From the NCBI GenBank assembly GCA_021298575.1, contig JAJTFM010000032.1:1-32313 (forward strand): a DNA stretch of 32,313 bases, in the 5' to 3' direction. The position numbers and the translations under genes are program-made. The stretch's first letter is position 1; the number at the start of each line of letters is the position of its first letter. Under the pieces are notes generated by a model, which did no database searches, was not told where the DNA came from, and was given only the letters and a program-made list of their open reading frames with translations. Shown in pieces: positions 6,909 through 13,098 of this stretch. Source of the DNA: Saprospiraceae bacterium (GTDB lineage: Bacteria; Bacteroidota; Bacteroidia; Chitinophagales; Saprospiraceae).

Positions 6909-8432
6909 ATGAAGCAATTCAAACTACTCCTGTTTTTTTGCCTCGCATTCGTTGTTTCGGCAAGCGCACAGCGCCGCTACTTCGACGAGGTGTTTTCCAG
7001 CGTTAAGGTGACGGAGTCAGTTACTTATGGCGTAAATGCCACGGTACTCTATCTGTCTCCTCCGCCAAACGGTCTGGGTCAGGCTATCCCGGAAGCCCTC
7101 CGCTGCGATATTTATGAGCCGGAAGGCGACGATCCGAACGTGAATCGCCCCCTCGTCATCATGCTGCACTCCGGTAACTTCCTGCCCCCGCTGGTGAACG
7201 GCGGTTGCACGGGTACCAGAAAAGACGCCTCTGACGTGGAAATGGCCAAACGCCTTGCCAAAATGGGTTATGTTGTTGCCTGCGCAGACTATCGTCTGGG
7301 CTGGAACCCCATTGCCGGTACACAGACCGAGCGCGTTTACACGCTCATTAATGCTGCCTACCGCGGTGTACAGGACTCCCGTACCTGCGTGCGTTTCTTC
7401 CGCAAATCTGTAGCTGAGTCAGGCAACCCGTTCAAAATTGACACCGACAAAATCACTATGTGGGGTATCGGCACCGGCGGCTATATTTCTCTGGCCTCTG
7501 CCACACTTGATACTATCACCGACACGTATATCCCCAAGTTCCTGACTCCTCAGGGCCCTATGGTGATCGAACTGCTTAGTGGTGATATCAATGCCACAAA
7601 AGTGGGTCGCAATCCCGGTATCCCCGACCTGCCTTACCCGGCTGGTGATACGCTTTGCTACCCCAACCACCTGGGATACAGCTCCAGCTTCGCCATGGGT
7701 GTGAACCTTGGTGGTGCCCTGGGCGATTCCAGCTGGATTGATTCCGGCGACCTGCCGTTTATCTCTTTCCACAACCCGAGCGATCCGTTCGCTCCGTGCG
7801 ATCTCGGTGTGGTACTTGTTCCGCCACCGCTGAACCTCCCGGTTGTGGAAGTTTCCGGCAGCTGTGGCGCTCAGCCCATGTTTACTGCTGCTGGTGTACA
7901 AAGTCCGCTCTACAATGCCAATTTCGACGATTTACTCTCTCAGAAGGCACGCACACTCAACGGCAATCTGGAAGGTTTCTATCCTTTCCTCGGCAACGAC
8001 TCCAGCCCGTGGGCATTCTCTGCCAGTTCTAACCCGTACAACCTGACAACTGACCCGGGCTGCGAAACACTGGCTGCCACGCACGACTCCTACATTGATA
8101 CAGTAATGCGCTACTTCGCTCCGCGTGCCTGCGCTGTACTGGGTCTTTCTGCCGACTGCCAGCTGGTGAACACCAAAGAACTTTCTTCCAGCCAGGTAGG
8201 TATGTCGCTCGCACCAAACCCAGCTTCCGATTACTTCATCCTGAAAACAGATGCCCGTTATGAAATGACCCGCATCGAACTGGTTGATATCGCAGGTCGC
8301 GTTTGTGCAACTTATCAGGACATGAACAGCAGCCGTTTTGAAGTGCGCAGGAACAATCTCGCTCCTGGTGTTTACTTCGCCCGCGTACAGTTCAAAGAAG
8401 GAACTGTTACCCAAAAAGTGATACTTAACTAA
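6909..8432 (+). CDS. T9SS-sorted alpha/beta-hydrolase-fold protein lacking the nucleophile serine
   Basis: 507 residues, starting at the ATG at 6909 (MKQFKLLLFFCLAFVVSASA|Q); an upstream in-frame start would overlap the receptor gene and bury the signal peptide. The fold evidence is RPLVIMLHSGNF (oxyanion-loop position, 81-91), MAKRLAKMGYVVACADYRLGW (112-132), AAYRGVQDSRTCVRFFR, and the nucleophile elbow MWGIGTGGYISLASATL (184-200). Esterases of this type carry G-x-S-x-G-G at the elbow; here the serine position is Gly188. Candidate Asp (D292 in NPSDPF) and His (H392 in ATHDSY) are present. There are about a dozen cysteines. Residues 432-507 form a type A T9SS sorting domain (LAPNPASDYFIL, VDIAGRV, LAPGVYFARV, TVTQKVIL). 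It is likely secreted and surface-attached, working with the upstream TonB receptor, perhaps as a binding protein. Enzymatic activity is doubtful. Confidence 0.82.
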   Translation: MKQFKLLLFFCLAFVVSASAQRRYFDEVFSSVKVTESVTYGVNATVLYLSPPPNGLGQAIPEALRCDIYEPEGDDPNVNRPLVIMLHSGNFLPPLVNGGCTGTRKDASDVEMAKRLAKMGYVVACADYRLGWNPIAGTQTERVYTLINAAYRGVQDSRTCVRFFRKSVAESGNPFKIDTDKITMWGIGTGGYISLASATLDTITDTYIPKFLTPQGPMVIELLSGDINATKVGRNPGIPDLPYPAGDTLCYPNHLGYSSSFAMGVNLGGALGDSSWIDSGDLPFISFHNPSDPFAPCDLGVVLVPPPLNLPVVEVSGSCGAQPMFTAAGVQSPLYNANFDDLLSQKARTLNGNLEGFYPFLGNDSSPWAFSASSNPYNLTTDPGCETLAATHDSYIDTVMRYFAPRACAVLGLSADCQLVNTKELSSSQVGMSLAPNPASDYFILKTDARYEMTRIELVDIAGRVCATYQDMNSSRFEVRRNNLAPGVYFARVQFKEGTVTQKVILN

Positions 8433-8473
8433 CCTTTGAGTCTTAAAGTCGCGTATCTGTAACAGTTACGCAG

Positions 8474-8511
8474 GAAGCCGCCTGTTTTTACAGGCGGCTT
8501 CTGCTTTTTTT
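8474..8511 (+). terminator. Rho-independent terminator after the receptor/hydrolase-like operon
   Basis: A perfect 12-bp stem (GAAGCCGCCTGT, TTTT loop, ACAGGCGGCTTC) is followed by TGC and a run of seven T, 42 bases after the stop at 8432. This is one of the clearest terminators in the window. It ends just 20 bases before the next ATG, so the next gene needs its own promoter in this small space. Confidence 0.9.
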
Positions 8512-8516
8512 GCCGT

Positions 8517-8524
8517 TACTTTGC
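8517..8524 (+). promoter_or_regulatory. possible variant -7 box before the nucleotidyltransferase
   Basis: TACTTTGC is one base shorter than the TAnnTTTG consensus. It sits between the terminator and the ATG at 8532, where a promoter is expected. No -33 element can be assigned, because that region is the terminator stem. Confidence 0.25.
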
Positions 8525-8531
8525 AGCACGA

Positions 8532-9536
8532 ATGAAAGTAGTTATTCCCGTCGCAGGCGCGGGTATGCGTCTGCGGCCGCATACCTACACACAACCCAAA
8601 CCGCTGGTACCCGTAGCCGGCAAGCCCATTATTTGCTTTATCATAGACAAGCTCAGGGCGGCTGGTCTTACCGACTTCGTTTTTGTTATCGGATATCTCG
8701 GCGATAAGATAAAGGGCTTTATACAAGAAACATACCCCAATCTGAACGCCGAATTTGTTTGCCAGGAAAACCGGGAAGGATCCGCACATGCTATCGCAAC
8801 AGCACGGGAGCTTATCAAGGATGAAGATGAAATATTTATAGCCTTCGGAGATACTATATTCGAAGTGGACCTCGAACAGATGCTTTCCTGTGAGTATTCC
8901 TGTATTGGCGTCAAAAAAGTGACAGACCCCCGCGAGTTCGGCGTCGCCGAATACGGAGATGACGGAATGATTCAGCGGGTCGTTGAAAAGCCGCGTATCC
9001 CGAAATCCAATATGGCCATCGTAGGCCTCTATAAAATCAGGGAAATAAAGGATCTGCTCGACTCTATTGACTACTTGATCAAAAATGATATACGTACGGT
9101 TGGTGAATACCAGCTCACCGATGCCTTGCAGTTTATGATTGATCAGGGCATAGAATTCAAGGCTATTCCGGTAAATAACTGGTTCGACTGCGGCAGAAAA
9201 GATGTGCTGCTCGAAACCAATGCTGTCCTTCTTGACCAGCGATTCAGACAACCATCGGGTGGCGGACAACTTCCCGTTTTCCAAAATACCATATTCATAC
9301 AACCCGTGGCCGTCGGACAAAACTGTACTATCAGCAACAGTATCATCGGTCCGCACGTAACTATCGGCGATAATGCTACAATTCACCGTTCCATTGTGCA
9401 GGACAGTATTGTGGGTAATTTTGCCGCACTCGACGAGGTGGTGCTGAAGCACTCCGTCATTGGCAGCGACGCCAGTATCAAGGGAATACAGCTCAGCCTG
9501 AACATCGGCGATAATACCGAGATTGATTTTGACTGA
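8532..9536 (+). CDS. sugar-phosphate nucleotidyltransferase (RmlA/glucose-1-phosphate thymidylyltransferase-like) with C-terminal left-handed beta-helix
   Basis: 334 residues. The nucleotidyltransferase domain starts directly at the N-terminus with VVIPVAGAGMRLRPHTYTQP and KPLVPVAGKPI, the NTP-binding signature G-x-G-x-R-L-x-P...PKP. AFGDTIFEVD holds a metal-binding aspartate, and VVEKPRIP is the sugar-binding EKP motif. From about residue 245 there are hexapeptide-type repeats (VAVGQNCTISNSIIGPHVTIGDN, split over two coils, then IVQDSIVGNF and SVIGSDASIKGI), giving a left-handed beta-helix as in the long archaeal-type enzymes. The reaction is sugar-1-phosphate plus NTP to NDP-sugar and pyrophosphate, for surface polysaccharide or glycosylation pathways. 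No other sugar-pathway gene is adjacent, so the sugar and nucleotide cannot be assigned. It is probably monocistronic, set apart by a strong upstream terminator. Confidence 0.85.
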   Translation: MKVVIPVAGAGMRLRPHTYTQPKPLVPVAGKPIICFIIDKLRAAGLTDFVFVIGYLGDKIKGFIQETYPNLNAEFVCQENREGSAHAIATARELIKDEDEIFIAFGDTIFEVDLEQMLSCEYSCIGVKKVTDPREFGVAEYGDDGMIQRVVEKPRIPKSNMAIVGLYKIREIKDLLDSIDYLIKNDIRTVGEYQLTDALQFMIDQGIEFKAIPVNNWFDCGRKDVLLETNAVLLDQRFRQPSGGGQLPVFQNTIFIQPVAVGQNCTISNSIIGPHVTIGDNATIHRSIVQDSIVGNFAALDEVVLKHSVIGSDASIKGIQLSLNIGDNTEIDFD

Positions 9537-9640
9537 TGGTTACAGTTTGAGTTTTTTTTAACATAAATAACTCAACCTTTCAGGCACTGTGTTTGTCTTG
9601 AAAGTGCAGCATCTGACTTGAGTTACAGTTCATTCTAAAA

Positions 9641-9656
9641 CCGGAATTGTTTCCGG
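9641..9656 (+). other. short perfect hairpin just upstream of trxB
   Basis: CCGGAA-TTGT-TTCCGG forms a 6-bp GC-rich stem with a 4-base loop, 12 bases before the trxB ATG. It could lie in the 5' leader and affect translation. The 132-base gap before trxB also holds a 7-bp pair TTGAGTT...AACTCAA (about 9547-9579) around a T-rich stretch, which could be a weak terminator of the preceding gene. Confidence 0.35.
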
Positions 9657-9668
9657 CCAGACTAAATT

Positions 9669-10598
9669 ATGGAAAAGGTTAAATGCCTCATTATCGGTTC
9701 CGGTCCAGCCGGATATACCGCTGCAATCTACGCTGCCCGTGCCGGTCTCTCCCCGGTACTCTACACTGGTCCTCAGCCGGGTGGCCAGCTTATCACCACC
9801 AACGACGTGGAGAACTACCCGGGTTACCCGGAAGGGCGTATGGGCCCTGAAATGATGGAAGATTTCAGAAAACAGGCTGAACGTTTCGACACCAGTATCA
9901 GGAATGAAATGATCAACAAGGTGGATTTCACCGGACCCGTTCACAAAGCCTGGTCGGAAAGCGGACACGAAATTCATGCCAGTACGGTCATTATTGCTAC
10001 CGGAGCCAGCGCCAAATGGCTGAGAATACCGGGCGAACACGAGCTCGAAAACAAAGGTGTATCCGCCTGCGCTGTCTGCGACGGATTCTTCTACCGCCGC
10101 CAGAAAGTAGCCGTGGTGGGCGGTGGCGATACGGCTGCCGAAGAAGCTACCTACCTCTCCAAAATATGCTCCGAAGTGCACCTGATCGTACGCCGCGATG
10201 AAATGCGTGCCTCCAAAATTATGCAGGAACGGGTACTCAATACTCCCAATATTACTGTTCACTGGAACAGTGCTCCGGTAGAGGTGCTCGGTACCGACGG
10301 AGTGGAAGGCGTAAGACTTCAGGATACAAAAACCGGGGAGGAACGCGTGCTGGAAATTACCGGGTTTTTCGTAGCCATCGGCCATAAACCCAATACGGAT
10401 GTGTTCAATGGCTGGATAACCCTCGACGATACAGGGTATATTGTTACTCAGCCCGGCCGCAGTTTTACCAATATTCCGGGGGTATTCGCCTGTGGTGATG
10501 TGCAGGACAGAATTTATCGTCAGGCAGTAACCGCCGCCGGTTCAGGCTGCATGGCGGCACTGGATGCCGAGAGGTACCTTGTGGAACACGGAATGTAA
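9669..10598 (+). CDS. trxB: thioredoxin-disulfide reductase
   Basis: 309 residues, the usual length. This flavoenzyme passes electrons from NADPH to thioredoxin in the cytoplasm. Visible features: the N-terminal FAD motif CLIIGSGPAGYTAAIYAARAG (split here only by length), GGQLITTNDVENYPGYPE, the redox-active CAVC pair (C134, C137) in SACAVCDGFFY, the NADPH domain VAVVGGGDTAAEEATYL, the 2'-phosphate-binding VRRDEMRAS, and the C-terminal FAD motif GVFACGDVQDRIYRQAVTAAG. All expected residues are present. The gene stands alone between a nucleotidyltransferase and an unrecognised membrane-protein gene. The start ATG at 9669 places the FAD motif at the expected distance. Confidence 0.96.
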   Translation: MEKVKCLIIGSGPAGYTAAIYAARAGLSPVLYTGPQPGGQLITTNDVENYPGYPEGRMGPEMMEDFRKQAERFDTSIRNEMINKVDFTGPVHKAWSESGHEIHASTVIIATGASAKWLRIPGEHELENKGVSACAVCDGFFYRRQKVAVVGGGDTAAEEATYLSKICSEVHLIVRRDEMRASKIMQERVLNTPNITVHWNSAPVEVLGTDGVEGVRLQDTKTGEERVLEITGFFVAIGHKPNTDVFNGWITLDDTGYIVTQPGRSFTNIPGVFACGDVQDRIYRQAVTAAGSGCMAALDAERYLVEHGM

Positions 10599-10746
10599 CT
10601 TTCCGGCGAGTATCGTCCGTAGTATGATGGCGGGAACCTTTCGAATGCTTCGGGGGCTCCCGCCATTGTTGTTTATTTCGTTGATTATATCCGACAAACA
10701 GGTGGATAATTCCAAGGCCATATCTGTTTCTCCGGGATGTTCTTGC

Positions 10747-10754
10747 TACCTTTG
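10747..10754 (+). promoter_or_regulatory. Bacteroidota -7 box before the duplicated membrane-protein gene
   Basis: TACCTTTG matches TAnnTTTG, 31 bases before the ATG at 10786. Its position supports that ATG rather than earlier in-frame starts, which would overlap trxB. Confidence 0.5.
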
Positions 10755-10785
10755 TTATACATCATCAGTTAGAATAAATGACCTT

Positions 10786-11844
10786 ATGAATTTAAACTCG
10801 CAAACCACTCCCGAAGCAGTCTCAACCGATAACCGGATTCTTTTGAAGTCACACGCCAGGTTCTTCATCGTTCCTGCTGCAATCTCGTGTTTGCTGCTTG
10901 CCGCCGTCAGTATTGTCATTTTTATGAATATCGAAGTGCCTGACAGTTTTTCGGCTGAAATACTCATGGGATTAGTCCCGCTCTTGTTTTTGGTCCGAAT
11001 CGTCTGGCAGATTCCGGATTACATCAAGGCTCCCGAGTATGTTCTGATAGATTTTGAAAACCGGACGCTGACCGTCAATCCCGGAAAACCGGATGCAAGA
11101 GAGATTTCATTCAGGGATATTCTCCGAATGAAATATTCCAGCAACCTGTATCTCTTTGCCACGGCCCATAATTTTTATCTGAAACTGGCCACTGGTTCGA
11201 TGACGACGCCACTTCTGATTGCCATGAGAAGCGACCCCATGTCTAACGCCCTGTATTTTACCCTGCAGAACAAAGGAGGAATTGAAATGCGGCAGGACGG
11301 TATTGCGGCCTCTGTCCGACCAAAAAACAGATCAACAGGCAGTGAACCGGATCTGCAGGGGATGGCCGCCGACCCTGCGTTGATTGCCGTTAACTCCGTT
11401 CGATATGCTCATTCCATCCTTTCGGTGGGAAGGGCAGGAGTTTTGGCTGTTTTTGTTTTTGCCATGCTTCAATTGCTTTCGACGTGGGTTCTGGCGCTGG
11501 TCATCATCGGTTGCCTTGTGATTCTGGTTATATATTCACGCAGATTATTCCAGAAATACTTAATCAGCCTCTGGAATAACAAAAAGATAGTATTTGACCC
11601 GACAAACAGGGTAATCAACGAGTATGCGGGCAGCAAAACGAATCAGATACATTTTGATGATATTGATTATATCCGCTTTGAAGCCAGCTCTGCGCTTTCT
11701 TCAAAATATACGGATTATCTCTTCTGGATCAGGCCGAAGGGTTTCCGGGAGCGTCCGCTTTTCGCCGTGACGGAAGACGCGGCAGCTACCGAGTACTATT
11801 TTATCCTGCAGAACGAGCTCGGAATTCCAATGCGTCAGGATTGA
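10786..11844 (+). CDS. membrane protein of unknown function made of two tandem 2TM-plus-beta units
   Basis: 352 residues, not assigned to a family. The start is the ATG at 10786, which follows a -7 box; longer in-frame starts would run into trxB. The protein is an internal duplication. Unit 1 (about 19-171) has two hydrophobic segments (about 25-47 and 57-74), a soluble beta-rich part (ENRTLTVNPGKPDAREISF, then RDILRMKY), and the ending ALYFTLQNKGGIEMRQD. Unit 2 (about 203-352) repeats this: two helices (about 215-250), FDPTNRVINEYAGSKTNQI, then HFDDIDYIRFE, and the ending YYFILQNELGIPMRQD. The general layout (TM pair, then a small beta domain with an IxFxDI-type strand) resembles bacterial PH-like/YcxB-like membrane proteins, but this is only a fold-level guess. 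The soluble parts probably face the cytoplasm. No operon partner is evident. Confidence 0.7.
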   Translation: MNLNSQTTPEAVSTDNRILLKSHARFFIVPAAISCLLLAAVSIVIFMNIEVPDSFSAEILMGLVPLLFLVRIVWQIPDYIKAPEYVLIDFENRTLTVNPGKPDAREISFRDILRMKYSSNLYLFATAHNFYLKLATGSMTTPLLIAMRSDPMSNALYFTLQNKGGIEMRQDGIAASVRPKNRSTGSEPDLQGMAADPALIAVNSVRYAHSILSVGRAGVLAVFVFAMLQLLSTWVLALVIIGCLVILVIYSRRLFQKYLISLWNNKKIVFDPTNRVINEYAGSKTNQIHFDDIDYIRFEASSALSSKYTDYLFWIRPKGFRERPLFAVTEDAAATEYYFILQNELGIPMRQD

Positions 11845-11856
11845 CCAACTCTTTGC

Positions 11857-11864
11857 TACCTTTG
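11857..11864 (+). promoter_or_regulatory. Bacteroidota -7 box before the second alanine dehydrogenase
   Basis: TACCTTTG, identical to the box at 10747, 64 bases before the ATG at 11929. The leader between them contains a very GC-rich patch (about 11877-11898) unlike its surroundings. Confidence 0.5.
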
Positions 11865-11928
11865 TGCCCGGTTAAGCCGCCCCCGGGGCCGGCGCCCATT
11901 CCTCACCAGTTAAAATCAATCATTCAAT

Positions 11929-13041
11929 ATGGTAATCGGTGTACCAAAAGAGATTAAAAGCAATGAAAACCGCGTTGCCCTCACGCCCGCAGGTGCGATG
12001 GAGTTTACCCGAAGGGGCCATCAGGTGTTCGTACAAAGTATAGCCGGTGTAGGTTCCGGCTTTGAAGACCGCGACTACGAAGAGGCCGGTGCCACTATTC
12101 TGACCACGGCCGACGAGGTGTGGGCAAAGGCTGAAATGATTATCAAGGTCAAGGAGCCCATTGCTGAAGAATACGCACGCTGCCGTCCCGATCAGCTGAT
12201 TTTCACCTATTTCCACTTTGCATCCAGCGAGGAACTCACGCATGCCATGATAAAAAGCAATGCCGTGTGCCTTGCCTACGAAACAGTGGAAACAAAAGAC
12301 CGTCAACTTCCATTGCTCATTCCAATGTCGGAAGTAGCAGGTCGTATGGCCATCCAGGAAGGTGCCAAGTATCTGGAGAAACCCGTCAAGGGCCGTGGCG
12401 TCCTGCTGGGCGGTGTACCCGGTGTGCCTCCCGGAAAGGTGCTTGTTATTGGTGGCGGTATTGTGGGTACTCAGGCGGCAAAAATGGCGGCCGGACTCGG
12501 CGCCATGGTAACTATCCTTGATACCAGTTTGCCACGTATGCGCTACCTCAGCGATGTGATGCCGGCCAATGTTATTACTGAGTATTCCAATGAATATAAC
12601 ATACGCCGCCTGATCCAGACGCATGATCTGGTGATAGGCGCGGTACTGCTTCCCGGAGCCAAGGCTCCAAAACTCATCCGCCGCGATATGCTCAAACTCA
12701 TGCGCCCCGGTACGGTTATCGTGGACGTAGCGGTGGATCAGGGTGGTTGTGTGGAAACAACCAAACCTACCACACACGCAGATCCTACCTTCATTATTGA
12801 CGATGTGGTGCACTACTGCGTGGCCAATATGCCGGGAGCTGTACCTTTCACGTCAACGGTGGCACTTACCAACGCGACGCTCCCCTACGCTATTCAACTG
12901 GCCGAAAAGGGCTGGAAAAAGGCTTGTCAGGATAATCAGGAGCTGAAGCTGGGGCTCAACGTGGTGAATGGTCAGGTAGTTTACAGTGGTGTGGCGGAAG
13001 CATTCAATCTTCCGCTGGTTTCTGTGGAAAAAGTGCTCTGA
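11929..13041 (+). CDS. ald: alanine dehydrogenase, canonical
   Basis: 370 residues, the classical length. It catalyses reversible NAD-dependent deamination of L-alanine to pyruvate and ammonia. Every key residue sits at its textbook number: R15 (ENRVAL), K75 (IIKVKEP), H96 (FTYFHFAS), the glycine motif VLVIGGGIVGTQAAK at about 171-185, and D270 in VDVAVDQGGCVETT. It also has the family strings SEVAGRMAIQEGAKYLE and GVLLGGVPGVPPGKV. It differs from the first copy (1656-2849), which has alanine at the K75 position and a longer N-terminus. This one is therefore the better candidate for the true catabolic enzyme. It appears monocistronic, with its own -7 box. Confidence 0.95.
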   Translation: MVIGVPKEIKSNENRVALTPAGAMEFTRRGHQVFVQSIAGVGSGFEDRDYEEAGATILTTADEVWAKAEMIIKVKEPIAEEYARCRPDQLIFTYFHFASSEELTHAMIKSNAVCLAYETVETKDRQLPLLIPMSEVAGRMAIQEGAKYLEKPVKGRGVLLGGVPGVPPGKVLVIGGGIVGTQAAKMAAGLGAMVTILDTSLPRMRYLSDVMPANVITEYSNEYNIRRLIQTHDLVIGAVLLPGAKAPKLIRRDMLKLMRPGTVIVDVAVDQGGCVETTKPTTHADPTFIIDDVVHYCVANMPGAVPFTSTVALTNATLPYAIQLAEKGWKKACQDNQELKLGLNVVNGQVVYSGVAEAFNLPLVSVEKVL

Positions 13042-13098
13042 GTTCGCCGGGTTGGCGGTGTGGAATACAGATAAATCAAACTGAAAAATTGTATTAGC

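Noticed and set aside
4043-8432. SusC/SusD polysaccharide utilisation pair
   Set aside because: The second gene has an alpha/beta-hydrolase fold and a T9SS tail, not SusD helical repeats or a lipoprotein signal.
8466-9452. 328-residue minus-strand open frame opposite the nucleotidyltransferase
   Set aside because: Covers a terminator stem and a clear nucleotidyltransferase gene; no promoter or recognisable motif.
11920-12813. 297-residue minus-strand open frame opposite the second alanine dehydrogenase
   Set aside because: Same shadow effect as for the first alanine dehydrogenase; the plus-strand enzyme has every catalytic residue in place.
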